In this document: piece by piece, positions 7,616-15,966 of the stretch | How positions within the stretch are numbered: the stretch's first letter is position 1 | Layout: the number at the start of each line of letters is the position of its first letter | Assembly: GCA_000447245.1 (NCBI GenBank) | Contig: AUYT01000001.1 | Location: 1,544,001 to 1,608,000, forward strand | Direction: 5' to 3' | DNA length: 64,000 nt | Source of the DNA: a candidate division Zixibacteria bacterium RBG-1 | GTDB taxonomy: Bacteria; Zixibacteria; MSB-5A5; DSPP01; RBG-1 | Translations under genes and position numbers: made by a program | The notes under the pieces: model-generated | What the model saw: the letters and a program-made list of their open reading frames with translations, nothing else | Databases searched by the model: none | Told to the model about the DNA's origin: nothing

Positions 7616-8956
7616 TTAAAAACTCAACTCCCAACTGCTTTGATTAGGCACAATAGTTTCTAATTTCAAAATTGCCCCGGAAGTTACAGTGACGGTGAAT
7701 AAATACTTGGTATTGTTAGGATTTAAAATTGTGTTGGGATAGAGGTCTAAAAACCAATAGCCGTTAGCATCAGTTGTCGTGGTTTTGTAATAGGGGCTGA
7801 TTAAAACCAGCTGATAGCGTAACGGGACAGTCTTAATCAGCGCTTCAATTTTAGCTCCTACAACCGGTAAATTATTGATATCTTTGACATAGCCAAAAAC
7901 TCTGCACAAAGCCGGTGAAGGTGGTGTTCCTGGATTAAAAGCTGAACCATAAAAAGTTTTGCTAGTGGCGCCGGCCACGATAACTGATTCAGGAACAGCA
8001 AAAACATACCCAGGTTTGAACAATCTGACTTTGTATGTTGCATCGTTCAAAGAGAAAATTGCCTGTCCTAATGAATTAGAGGTTAATAACCCTTCAGTGG
8101 AAGTTTGGGCTTGATTTAAGACCTGAACTTGTACTCCGTTTAGAGTAGTGACCGAATCAGCGGCATCTTTTATAGTCAGAGTGACCTGATTGGCGCCGGT
8201 CCCGGTTCCGGATGTCAAAGTTCTGGTGGACCAGGACCAAACATGGTTGGCAATTGTGTCCGGATTGGATGAACCGGCATTTACTGCAAAAACTTTGGGA
8301 ATAGTGTCTGATAATGTTATCGGGTTAGAAAAAGACCAGACTTTTTCTGCTGATTTGTTGGCAATTTTTTCTCCGATATTAGTTGTATCAGTCAAAGTCC
8401 GAGTCGCATTATCCCAGGGGTTATCATCAACCGCCGAAATATTTTTATCTAATCTGTCTAAATTACCAGCTCGAGCAGAAGTGTAATCCGAACCTGATGG
8501 AGGTATAATTCCGTTTAAACCGGAAATTTCTGCCATGACTAAGGAGCTTTCCGCAATGGGATGTTGAATTTTATTCAGACCAAAACTTAACACCTGCCAA
8601 GTGCAAGTCTTTACCCGTACCGTTTTCCCATTTTTAAAAGCAGTGATAAAGGACAGATATTGACCGAGATTGTTGGACCCATCGCTGACTTTTATTTTTT
8701 TCTGATAGTATCCCGTTCTGGTTGAAGAGGTAACCTTAGAGGAATCCACGATGACGTTAGAACCTCCGGTAACGGTCCGAAACCATTTGAACCAGACCGA
8801 ATCAACGTCAGAGAGATTTAAAAAAGTTGTATCAGTAGTCCCAATGGTCAAAGTCAAGCTATCAGAAGGGGCATAAACTTGAGCCAACCCATCACTGTAA
8901 AAGAAAGTCAAGATTGAGAAACTGAATACCGTCAAAATTATCAATCTTCTAATCAT
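7616..8956 (-). CDS. Secreted appendage-like protein with phage tail-fibre motifs
   Basis: 446 residues with a clear Sec signal peptide (about 1-25, ending GLAQ). The middle contains WDNATRTLT and HVWSWSTRTLT, the V/W-W-(D/S)-x-x-TRTLT motif common in phage tail-fibre or collar proteins, and the C-terminal half has carboxypeptidase-regulatory-like beta-sandwich segments (about 250-330 and 345-440). The ribosome-binding site AAAGGAG lies inside the last codons of the upstream gene. A signal peptide on a phage-type fibre is unusual, since virions normally assemble in the cytoplasm. It may be a domesticated surface appendage. Confidence 0.55.
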   Translation of the reverse strand: MIRRLIILTVFSFSILTFFYSDGLAQVYAPSDSLTLTIGTTDTTFLNLSDVDSVWFKWFRTVTGGSNVIVDSSKVTSSTRTGYYQKKIKVSDGSNNLGQYLSFITAFKNGKTVRVKTCTWQVLSFGLNKIQHPIAESSLVMAEISGLNGIIPPSGSDYTSARAGNLDRLDKNISAVDDNPWDNATRTLTDTTNIGEKIANKSAEKVWSFSNPITLSDTIPKVFAVNAGSSNPDTIANHVWSWSTRTLTSGTGTGANQVTLTIKDAADSVTTLNGVQVQVLNQAQTSTEGLLTSNSLGQAIFSLNDATYKVRLFKPGYVFAVPESVIVAGATSKTFYGSAFNPGTPPSPALCRVFGYVKDINNLPVVGAKIEALIKTVPLRYQLVLISPYYKTTTTDANGYWFLDLYPNTILNPNNTKYLFTVTVTSGAILKLETIVPNQSSWELSF

Positions 8957-8959
8957 TGA

Positions 8960-10579
8960 TTACTCCTTTATCCCGAGCGAAGTCGAGGGATTTATACTGA
9001 GTGCAGTCGAGGGGTTTGTCCAGAGAAGGTAGAATCCTCTTTTATTTTTTTGTTTATATGACCCCTCTTTAGAATTTTCTGCGAGCTCATCTTCATCATT
9101 CAAAATCCAATCCGGCCTTTTTCTGCCTGAAGGAACTGTATAAGTGACATACAAACGGGGCTGCCTGGTAGGTGGAGAGCCTTCTTCAATGAGAGTCCTT
9201 TCTGAAGTAAAAAATCTTTTCCAGGTCCCGGAACTCCCTTCATCTTTATTTTTGAAGATGAGCCCGTAATTTTCCCAGGTGCCATTCACCCAGTTTTGAA
9301 CTGCCGTGGTAAAATTATTCCACTGATACCAACCTGCACTCGTAACCGAAGCTGAATCAATTATATCAGAAGTATCACCACCCGCCACCGTCCACAAAGT
9401 ATCCGCTGAGTTCATACGCCGGTATTTCCAGTTCACCTCCATCTCCATCCAGTTGTTGGTTACTCTCAAAGCTCGGATTATCCGTGCCGAAGAGTCGGCC
9501 ACTGCGTTGCAATAATGGGAATCCACGGCGGTAGCAATGGTAGCATTGGAAGGAATATCAGATAAATCATATTTGGTGATTCCGCGATTATGGGTAGTAG
9601 TGGCAGAGGAACCAACCGCAAAAATAGTGTCGTTGCCTCGATTCAAAGTATCCGGTGAATACAAATAAGCGTCAAAGACATCTGAGGTATCTATAATCTC
9701 AATCGAGGGGTCGAAAGTAATTTGTCCGGGAGATAGTTGAACCAGGTCCTCATATCTCATTCCCACCAGCATAAAAAAATTATCTCCCACTTTCACTAAT
9801 CTTTTTCGCAGTGGAAAATTCAGGTTCAAACTATCCGGGGATATTTCCGGAATGACAGCTTGAGCCGGCAATTGTAAAATGGGATTGTGCCAGTCATTTC
9901 CTAAGTTGATAAATTCAAAACTATTCAAACCCTTCTTCCAATCGAACTCTTTTTCAGCTTCAAAGAATTTCAAATTAAGCTGCCCGATGCCTAAAGCATA
10001 AACTAAACAGAGCCAGGTATTGGTGGGCAAAATTCCGAAACTAATCGGAGCAGGTAAACTGACTCTGGCTGTTTGGCTCAAAATCAGAAAACTCTCCAAA
10101 TTATCCGGCTGATAGGAAATTTTATAATCCGCATTGGGAAAAATATTTTTCACCAGCAAATTATTTTTTGAGATTAAAGGTTTTGAGTATTGTGCATCTT
10201 GAACTGTAAACCAAGCTGTCGAAGCTTCATCGTAGTAAATTAATTTCAGCAGACGAGAATAGAGCCAATGCCTCCCGTAGCTAAAGGCGATTCGACCCAG
10301 AGTATCTGCATAAACTTTATAAATCCCTTTTTCCACTTTGAACAAGGTGTCGGCAACACTTTCCCAGACAGGATTGATTTTGCTCCAGCCGGAGGGAGAA
10401 GTTTGATCTCTATAAAAAAGAGGTGAACCAGAGATAACCAATTGGTAAGTCTCCGAATTTAGCTGGGCCCGATAAGTACCGTAATTCAGAATGGTAGTAT
10501 CTTCTTGAGCTAATGCACACCCAAAAGAGACCACCAGCAAAAATTTAAAGAATATTGCTTTGTAAATTTCTCTTATCAT
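8960..10579 (-). CDS. Secreted DNRLRE-domain-like protein
   Basis: 539 residues: a signal peptide (about 1-24, ending CALAQ), a large beta-rich region, and from about 300 a DNRLRE/CBM96-like beta-sandwich (DVFDAYLYSPDTLNRGNDTI, ITKYDLSDIP, WVNGTWENYGLIFKNKDEGS). Such domains are found in surface proteins and tail-associated proteins. GAGGAG precedes the start, which overlaps the previous gene by 35 bases. The last residues (NPSTALSINPSTSLGIKE) are encoded by a dispersed STAR-like DNA repeat (8970-9016) that has entered the 3' end. Position in the phage-like operon suggests a co-opted appendage. Function is unknown. Confidence 0.55.
   Translation of the reverse strand: MIREIYKAIFFKFLLVVSFGCALAQEDTTILNYGTYRAQLNSETYQLVISGSPLFYRDQTSPSGWSKINPVWESVADTLFKVEKGIYKVYADTLGRIAFSYGRHWLYSRLLKLIYYDEASTAWFTVQDAQYSKPLISKNNLLVKNIFPNADYKISYQPDNLESFLILSQTARVSLPAPISFGILPTNTWLCLVYALGIGQLNLKFFEAEKEFDWKKGLNSFEFINLGNDWHNPILQLPAQAVIPEISPDSLNLNFPLRKRLVKVGDNFFMLVGMRYEDLVQLSPGQITFDPSIEIIDTSDVFDAYLYSPDTLNRGNDTIFAVGSSATTTHNRGITKYDLSDIPSNATIATAVDSHYCNAVADSSARIIRALRVTNNWMEMEVNWKYRRMNSADTLWTVAGGDTSDIIDSASVTSAGWYQWNNFTTAVQNWVNGTWENYGLIFKNKDEGSSGTWKRFFTSERTLIEEGSPPTRQPRLYVTYTVPSGRKRPDWILNDEDELAENSKEGSYKQKNKRGFYLLWTNPSTALSINPSTSLGIKE
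8970..9016. repeat. STAR-like dispersed repeat inside a 3' coding end
   Basis: Two units of the type TCCCGAGCGAAGTCGAGGGA and CTGAGTGCAGTCGAGGGG encode the C-terminus of the gene at 8960-10579. The same unit appears at 16312-16333 and 29751-29780. Confidence 0.75.
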
Positions 10580-10886
10580 TTTTTCTCCTCAAAACCTTGG
10601 CGCCGGTGAAAGCCAAACTCCCGGCCAAAATTATATCCAGCATCCGGTCGAAAACCGACCTTCGCAAATCTTTAAGTTCCTTTAAATCCTGCTGAATGTG
10701 GCTCATATCACTTTTAATCTCCGCCAATGCAATCGAAATCTGCTTGAATTCTTCAGAATTCTTTTCCTTGAGAGTTACAAATTCATCTCGCTTGACATAT
10801 TCAGTTCTCCCAAGATTGCAGCAGCCCACCAGTATCAAAACCCAGATTGACCAAATTATGCTTTTATAAAAGCTAATTTTCTTCAT
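10545..10886 (-). CDS. Small lipoprotein with coiled coil and C-terminal hydrophobic segment
   Basis: 113 residues. The N-terminus has a signal with a lipobox-like LVGC (cysteine about 22), followed by a long helix with heptad character (about 40-85) and a second hydrophobic stretch (about 83-100). Lipoprotein plus coiled coil in a phage lysis neighbourhood suggests a spanin-like or holin-accessory role, but I do not recognise a family. It overlaps the next gene by 35 bases and follows the previous one by one base, so it belongs to the same operon. Confidence 0.5.
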   Translation of the reverse strand: MKKISFYKSIIWSIWVLILVGCCNLGRTEYVKRDEFVTLKEKNSEEFKQISIALAEIKSDMSHIQQDLKELKDLRRSVFDRMLDIILAGSLAFTGAKVLRRKNDKRNLQSNIL

Positions 10887-10887
10887 T

Positions 10888-11250
10888 TTATTCTCTCTGA
10901 TTCATTTCAGATCTTTCTATCTCATCTTGCTTAGAATTTTCCTTGGCAATTTTATTCTTTCGTTTTCTCGTGCCTCCGTGATTCAAAACTTTGTGACTTT
11001 CGCTTTCCTTGTGTTTTCGTGATTCTGGCTCGCCTAAAACTCCCTTCCTCAAATCTTCTACCATCTCCCAGAAAATCTTTTCTCTTTGACTTTCATCTTT
11101 GATTTTGTATTTTAATTCCACGATTTTCAAAAGGTCTGATAACTTTTTCTCTAAATATTTTGTTTCTAACTTTGATGCCAGCCTCCTTTGAAAATCTTCC
11201 AAAAGCTCCCAATCCGAAATTTCCAGCTTCGTTTTCTTCTTGATTTTCAA
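10888..11250 (-). CDS. Hypothetical charged helical protein of phage module
   Basis: 120 residues, rich in Lys and Glu, predicted helical and coiled-coil (about 10-75). The start is TTG at 11250 with AAAAGGAG six bases upstream. The C-terminal 45 residues (ESRKHKESESHKVLNHGG onwards) are encoded by the dispersed CACGAA-type DNA repeat, so the native protein was probably shorter and has been extended by repeat invasion. No known family is recognised. Confidence 0.45.
   Translation of the reverse strand: MKIKKKTKLEISDWELLEDFQRRLASKLETKYLEKKLSDLLKIVELKYKIKDESQREKIFWEMVEDLRKGVLGEPESRKHKESESHKVLNHGGTRKRKNKIAKENSKQDEIERSEMNQRE
10950..11030. repeat. CACGAA-type repeat tract
   Basis: On the minus strand the tract is a chain of units like AATCACGAAAACAC and AGTCACAAAG. 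Comparable tracts lie at 11400-11490 and 11880-11946, all within the phage-like module. Confidence 0.6.
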
Positions 11251-11277
11251 ATCTTACTCCTTTTAAATTTTCTGTAA

Positions 11278-11406
11278 TCAAATTTCAGCTGTTAAAGCCA
11301 ATTTTCTTCCACAATAGGGACAGGTCTTGACTACCCCCGGACCGTCGAACAAAATCTCTTTCCCGCAATTATCACACCACCACTCAATTCTATCTGTAAT
11401 CAACAT
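11278..11406 (-). CDS. Small zinc-ribbon protein (42 residues)
   Basis: A short open frame from ATG at 11406 encodes 42 residues containing WWCDNCGKE and KTCPYCGRKL, two CxxC knuckles 17 residues apart, as in minimal zinc ribbons. It ends GEI-like (LALTAEI then TGA), 28 bases before the next gene. Small zinc-ribbon proteins of this kind are frequent in phage structural operons, where their role is unknown. No clear Shine-Dalgarno sequence is seen, and a CACGAA repeat lies immediately upstream. The cysteine pattern makes it likely to be real. Confidence 0.6.
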   Translation of the reverse strand: MLITDRIEWWCDNCGKEILFDGPGVVKTCPYCGRKLALTAEI

Positions 11407-11490
11407 GTGTTTTCGTTTTGCTTTTTTTCGTGACTTCCCTAATTTTCGTGCTCTCGTGTTTCAAAATTTCGTGTCTTCGTGATTCAGAAC
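11400..11490. repeat. CACGAA-type repeat tract
   Basis: Units such as AATCACGAAGACACGAAA are visible on the minus strand between the zinc-ribbon gene and the next gene upstream. Confidence 0.6.
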
Positions 11491-11862
11491 TTACCCATTC
11501 TCAATTATCACCAAATCAACTATCCCGACTGTTTGCGACTGTGTCAACTTGGCAATTTTAAAATTGGCGTTGGTTTCCGGACCAACTACCAAGCAGGCCA
11601 CTTCATTTTTCTGCAGGAGTAAAACTTTGGGAAAACTAATTGAAGAGGGCAATTGATTCCCTTTTATATCATACAAATTGGAGAAGCTCACAATTTGCTC
11701 TAAGCCACCTAAAATTTCCCGGGCAAAAATAATTCTTTTGGAAGTATCTCCGATTTCGGTCCAGAGCAAAAGCGGAGCTACCGCAGAAAACTCCCCGTAG
11801 ACCGAAAAATTATTCACCACCCAGACTCGTCTCCCTCTCAAATAATCCAAAGTAATGTTCAT
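11491..11862 (-). CDS. Hypothetical phage-module protein
   Basis: 123 residues, mostly beta (INITLDYLRGRRVWVVNNFS, VVGPETNANFKIAKLTQSQT). No signal peptide, no membrane helix, no recognised family. It sits between small genes and the connector-like gene on the same strand, so a small virion or tail-associated protein is likely. The 3' flank is CACGAA repeat DNA. Confidence 0.45.
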   Translation of the reverse strand: MNITLDYLRGRRVWVVNNFSVYGEFSAVAPLLLWTEIGDTSKRIIFAREILGGLEQIVSFSNLYDIKGNQLPSSISFPKVLLLQKNEVACLVVGPETNANFKIAKLTQSQTVGIVDLVIIENG

Positions 11863-11879
11863 TTCTTTTAATTAGCTTT

Positions 11880-11946
11880 TAGTTTTTCTTCGTGCTTTTC
11901 GAACTTTTGCTACTGCATGGCGTAGCCATTCGTGTTTTCGTGATTC
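11880..11946. repeat. CACGAA repeat tract containing a GGCTACGCCATG element
   Basis: CACGAA-type units surround GGCTACGCCATGCAGTAGC (minus strand, 11911-11930), a member of the dispersed GGTTACACCATG family described in the findings. Confidence 0.55.
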
Positions 11947-11949
11947 AAA

Positions 11950-12786
11950 CTACTTCTCGCTTCTCACGCTGGTGGGTGTAGGTAAGGAGCTTTTTGCTTT
12001 GGCGAATTTGCTTAAAACCTCAAAGGCCTGTTTCTGATAAAGACTTGATAAGTCCGACCAGGAGGAAGCCAACGCCTTGGCTTGGGTACCGGGTGAATTC
12101 AGAGTCATCGACTCCAGTGCTTTGACATTACATAAAATTGAAACCGCCAAATATGTTTCGCCGGAAATCAAGCCCTGGTCAGTTGAATTCTGGTAAACTA
12201 AATCGATTATCTCGAAAACTTTGGCATTAGCTTCCACAATAGCGTTAGAAATCAAATCATCATTCAAAAATCCCAATTCGCTGGCATAATCCACAAATAT
12301 CCACTGACCATCCTCTATAGCGCCGGAAGTTCTTCTGGCAACCTCACCTTTTGCGTAATCAAAATCATAATCTGTTCCTTTGACATAAACTCTGAAGTAT
12401 AAATACCAGATAACCACAGAAGCACCAACAGTAATTGAACCAGTTGTAATTCGAGTAATTTTCCCGTTGTCATAATCGATGTGATAATCCGCATGCTCGA
12501 TGTAAACTTGTCCCAAGGAAGAATCTTTAGCCACCACAACTGTCTCCGGTATCAAATCAGAATGCAAAAGCTGAATCGTATCTCCGGAAGCAAAACTGAC
12601 CGTTTCCAAAGTCGGCGCAATCTGCTCTTTCCCCTTAATTTTTTCGGAATTGGCTGAAATATTATTATCCGGTAATTTCACCGGAGAATTTCCGGTTAGC
12701 TGCACTAAAACGTCTTCTTTTTTATTAACACCAATCTGATGCTGCACTAAATGTTTTTTAACTAGATCAATATTAGTAAATGGCAT
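11950..12786 (-). CDS. Phage structural protein, possibly head-tail connector
   Basis: 278 residues. The N-terminal MPFTNIDLVKKHLVQHQI and the later VYVKGTDYDFDYAKGEVAR followed by FVDYASE and a helical C-terminal part (about 175-260, with SNAIVEANAKVFEIIDLVYQ) have the look of phage adaptor/connector or neck proteins, with duplicated beta segments in the middle. It lies downstream of capsid and fibre genes in the same direction. The assignment rests on style and context, without a firm family match. Confidence 0.45.
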   Translation of the reverse strand: MPFTNIDLVKKHLVQHQIGVNKKEDVLVQLTGNSPVKLPDNNISANSEKIKGKEQIAPTLETVSFASGDTIQLLHSDLIPETVVVAKDSSLGQVYIEHADYHIDYDNGKITRITTGSITVGASVVIWYLYFRVYVKGTDYDFDYAKGEVARRTSGAIEDGQWIFVDYASELGFLNDDLISNAIVEANAKVFEIIDLVYQNSTDQGLISGETYLAVSILCNVKALESMTLNSPGTQAKALASSWSDLSSLYQKQAFEVLSKFAKAKSSLPTPTSVRSEK

Positions 12787-12835
12787 GTTTTTTGTTTTAT
12801 TTATCTGCTTAATCCGTTACATCTGTTGTGAATTG

Positions 12836-13399
12836 CTACACTACATCCAGATAATCATTCTTCCCCACTGCTGTAATTTGAGTCCCAACCGGAGCTGTCG
12901 TATAGCCAACAATTACCAAGGCCCGCACCCAAAATTTTGTCACATTGTTAATATCCGTCTGCTGCCAATCGGATGGAGCAGAAAGTAAATCCTGCCACAA
13001 AATTACCATTTTTGGTGAAGATTCTAAATGATAAGCCCCGGAGAAGGGCGTAAAAGTAAACCAGATAGTTCCGTTCCAGTACTGCCAGGAAACCTGACCG
13101 GTAATTCCGGAAGTTGATAGAACGAATCGAATCAAATTAAATTTACTATCCGTTCCCAAATACAAGATGTCATTGATATCCTTGACTAAACCATTGGAAG
13201 TAGTGTGAAAAATATCCGCAGTTGTAGTATTTGCTGCTTCCGTAGTTTTATCCTGAAATTGAGTACCTCCCGACTGGTCGAAACAGAATACTTTGTCGAA
13301 TGTTTTATTGGCTAAATCTAAAGTAACCGGATTTGTAAGTATAAAAAGTTTGATTCTGGTCGGTCCCGATAGATTTCGCATAAAAAACATAGGGGACAT
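12836..13399 (-). CDS. Tail-fibre-like protein, probable C-terminal part of a frameshifted gene
   Basis: Up to 187 residues. The segment WYWNGTIWFTFTPF-like (VSWQYWNGTIWFTFTPFSG) and SDWQQTDINNVTKFWVRALV is typical of phage tail and appendage beta domains. Its first 30 or so residues overlap, in a +1 frame, the C-terminus of the gene at 13305-14240. The overlap contains a run of T (CTTTTTA on the minus strand). The simplest view is one protein of about 470 residues interrupted by a frameshift. The alternative is two overlapping genes with a downstream start. Confidence 0.45.
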   Translation of the reverse strand: MSPMFFMRNLSGPTRIKLFILTNPVTLDLANKTFDKVFCFDQSGGTQFQDKTTEAANTTTADIFHTTSNGLVKDINDILYLGTDSKFNLIRFVLSTSGITGQVSWQYWNGTIWFTFTPFSGAYHLESSPKMVILWQDLLSAPSDWQQTDINNVTKFWVRALVIVGYTTAPVGTQITAVGKNDYLDVV

Positions 13400-14240
13400 T
13401 TTTGAAAAATTGCAAACCTACACTGACTGGATTCGCGGAATCCAAAGTGAAAACTCCGGACCAACTGTTCTGGTCATACTCTTTGTATAGTAAAGTGGAG
13501 TTGGCAGAAAAAATTACTCCCAGGCGATTGTCTGAAGAAATCGCGACTTGAAAGTTGTAAGTAATATTACTGCCGGAATAAATAGTAACCGCACTGGACC
13601 AGGTTGTTCCCGAAATCTCAAACCTTTTATAGGTCAGAGTATTTCCATTATCTGAATAGATACAGTAAACATAAGTAGGTAAAAATATGAGCTGAGAATA
13701 AACCACCACAGTTGAACCGGAATTTAAAGCGGTTCCCAGATCAGAAGCTCCGCTTCCCCAGGTCACACCATCATTGGTGGAGGATTTAGCTTGAATGTAA
13801 TATCTGACCGCACCAGAATCATAGTAAGTCCAGGATACCCACAAGCGATTGCCTGAATCTTTCAAAATCGAGGGATAATAATTTTCACCGACATTGACTA
13901 TGACTTGAGCCGAACCGACCGCCCAACCTCCGTTGCTGAAAGTCAGCTTCACCATATTCAGAGCTAAAGTAGTTTGAACTGTATAAGCCAGGTAGAGATT
14001 GAAATTGGAATCCATAAAGGCGCTGGCCGGATAATCAGCTGAATTGGTGACTATCGTTGTAGCCGCAGACCAGGACTCATAGGGAAAATCTGCCCAGCGA
14101 AAAACAATTGTATTGGCTGATTGAGGATAGATTACAATTACTCTTCCAGAGTATGGACCAGATTTTATCTCAAAAATTTTACTCTGCTCCGGAAAACCGC
14201 TAGCGTATTGCGAACTGACCGTATCTAAAAGTTTTTGCAT
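13305..14240 (-). CDS. BNR/sialidase-like beta-propeller, phage fibre-like
   Basis: 311 residues made of beta-propeller blades with Asp-box-like turns (SSTNDGVTWGSGASD, NSADYPASAFMDSNFNLYLA). There is no signal peptide. It directly follows the major capsid gene on the same strand. Propellers of this type serve as receptor-binding parts of virions or as glycan-binding proteins. The C-terminal end overlaps the next gene in another frame, probably through a frameshift. Confidence 0.5.
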   Translation of the reverse strand: MQKLLDTVSSQYASGFPEQSKIFEIKSGPYSGRVIVIYPQSANTIVFRWADFPYESWSAATTIVTNSADYPASAFMDSNFNLYLAYTVQTTLALNMVKLTFSNGGWAVGSAQVIVNVGENYYPSILKDSGNRLWVSWTYYDSGAVRYYIQAKSSTNDGVTWGSGASDLGTALNSGSTVVVYSQLIFLPTYVYCIYSDNGNTLTYKRFEISGTTWSSAVTIYSGSNITYNFQVAISSDNRLGVIFSANSTLLYKEYDQNSWSGVFTLDSANPVSVGLQFFKNVPYVFYAKSIGTDQNQTFYTYKSGYFRFSQ

Positions 14241-14303
14241 TTTTGTTTAATAATTCTTTTTATTTTTTCTATTTTTATGACACTTTTCTCATCCAACATA
14301 TTT

Positions 14304-14362
14304 GGTCGGGTGCAGGGACCCGACCCTACCCTGGGTAGCTCCGGGTCCCCGAACCCAGAGCT
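14304..14362. repeat. Two dispersed GC-rich hairpins
   Basis: GGTCGGGTGCAGGGACCCGA plus CC (14304-14325) is a strong hairpin, followed by an AGCTCTGGG-type hairpin (about 14331-14362). Both units reappear in inverted order at 39543-39606. Confidence 0.7.
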
Positions 14363-14379
14363 CAAGCGGTAAAGTTCTA

Positions 14380-15486
14380 TTACCACACTGAATCCAGAAT
14401 CAGCGAACCTTCTTTAATAATCTTGGCGTAAGCCACCGATTCAGAAACCACTGCCTCTTCTAACTTTTGCTCAATCACTTTGTCATACTCAATCATCAAA
14501 GGCTGTGATACGACCTCTTCAATGGCAAAGCGGTTATCCAACCCGATAAGCAAATCATTAGGCACTTCATCTGAACGAATCAAAGTCGAACCCAAAGGGG
14601 AAACCAATTCACCTGTGGATTGGAATTTAAAGCCGGCTAATGGGTCTTTAAATTCAGCCATGGTCAAAATAGTTTTGATTTTATCTTTGTGAGCCAAAAT
14701 CACATTCATCTCAAATGGAAAAAATTCATTCCAGAAAGTTACCAAATCGGTGTAGCTTAAAGTGCCGGTGGCAGCGGTGTTGATAACCGTGGCAGAATTG
14801 TTGTTTCCGTCTCCGTTGATGATGGTGTTGACAATCAGACCGATTTTGTCCACCTGCAATCTATAACCAATGTACCACAGCAAGACTTTAAATTGAGCCA
14901 TAGTTCGGTATCTTAAAGCTTTGTAAGGGGCCTTCAAAGTCATTCCATAATCTGGAACTAAAATCGAGTGTTGTTGTTCAGCTACCGAAACTGTGGGGGC
15001 TTCAGCTAAATCTCCGAGCGGTCTTAAAGAAAGCTTACTGCTAGTGGGCGTAACATTGACAAAAAATGGGGTGTAGCGACTGGTGTTCACCACCGAAGAA
15101 GAGGCCACAATTTTTTCCAAACCGGTTCTCATTCTCATTCCATTGCGAACTTCCCTTAACATAAATTCAGGCAAAAGAGCTGGTGCTCCCTGATAAAACA
15201 GTTCCATCGATGACGGATTCTTACCTGAAACTCTGATATTGTGAACTGCCAACTGCCTTTCAAAAGCATCCAGAGGTGACCCCACTGGCGTTGGGTCATA
15301 TTCCGGTGTTTCCAGAAGTTCGGTGACAGAAACCCCTTTACTTTGAGCTTCCAAATAAGTTTCATCGGTAATCTTAATTTCTTTGGCTCTGGATAAATCC
15401 ACACTGCTGGAAATTGACTTTTCTGCTTGAGCCATCTCCAGCCATCTTTTTCCTAAAGGTAATTCTAATAATTTTTCTAATTCCAT
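14380..15486 (-). CDS. Phage major capsid protein, HK97-fold type
   Basis: 368 residues from ATG at 15486, chosen because AAAAGGAG lies just upstream. A longer frame to 15510 lacks this. A charged N-terminal section is followed by segments characteristic of capsid proteins: a strand-loop near SRYTPFFVNVTPTSSKLSLR, a long central helix and GTLSYTDLVTFWNEFFPF, then VILAHKDKIKTILTM and STLIRSDEVPNDLLIGLDNR as in the P-domain of encapsulated phage capsids. Neighbouring decoration, protease and (distant) portal genes support this. It would form the icosahedral shell. Confidence 0.75.
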   Translation of the reverse strand: MELEKLLELPLGKRWLEMAQAEKSISSSVDLSRAKEIKITDETYLEAQSKGVSVTELLETPEYDPTPVGSPLDAFERQLAVHNIRVSGKNPSSMELFYQGAPALLPEFMLREVRNGMRMRTGLEKIVASSSVVNTSRYTPFFVNVTPTSSKLSLRPLGDLAEAPTVSVAEQQHSILVPDYGMTLKAPYKALRYRTMAQFKVLLWYIGYRLQVDKIGLIVNTIINGDGNNNSATVINTAATGTLSYTDLVTFWNEFFPFEMNVILAHKDKIKTILTMAEFKDPLAGFKFQSTGELVSPLGSTLIRSDEVPNDLLIGLDNRFAIEEVVSQPLMIEYDKVIEQKLEEAVVSESVAYAKIIKEGSLILDSVW

Positions 15487-15546
15487 CTTTTCTCCTTTTA
15501 AATTCAGCAAGTTTTTATTTTTGAATTTTGGTAAGTTAAACTGTGG

Positions 15547-15966
15547 CTACATCACTAAAGTGCACTCAACGGTCCCATTAACTGCAATCACGGTCCCTCT
15601 GGCGATATTTCCTCCAGCCGGGTCGCTGGCTCCTAAAGCCGGAGCTTGCTTAACCGTTCCGCTGGCTCCACCGACTACTCGGTTGCCAACTACGGGATTG
15701 GTGGTGGTAATCGAAACTGTCATTACTCCTTTGATTTGGACTGTGGCAACTCTTTTCCCGTTTTCAGCATCGGTTAAGGTCAGGTCCACTAACTTTCCTA
15801 AAAAAACTGAGCCGTCGGTGCAGGGACCGACTTGATAGCTGGAAGTAACGGTTACTGCTTTTCCGATATCGATATCTTTTAAATCATCCACTCCGGCGGT
15901 CTGCTTGATATTGAAAGTGGCAAACATGGCCCCTAAAGCTTCTAAATTCTGATCTCTGACTCCCAT
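15547..15966 (-). CDS. Capsid decoration/cement-like protein
   Basis: 139 residues, beta-rich, with the pattern DIDIGKAVTVTSSYQVGPCT, DGSVFLGKLVDL, VATVQIKGVMTVS and a glycine-rich tail. This repeats the layout of DUF2190-type phage decoration proteins (a small beta-barrel on the capsid surface). It is located immediately before the major capsid gene. AAGGAG precedes the ATG. Confidence 0.6.
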   Translation of the reverse strand: MGVRDQNLEALGAMFATFNIKQTAGVDDLKDIDIGKAVTVTSSYQVGPCTDGSVFLGKLVDLTLTDAENGKRVATVQIKGVMTVSITTTNPVVGNRVVGGASGTVKQAPALGASDPAGGNIARGTVIAVNGTVECTLVM

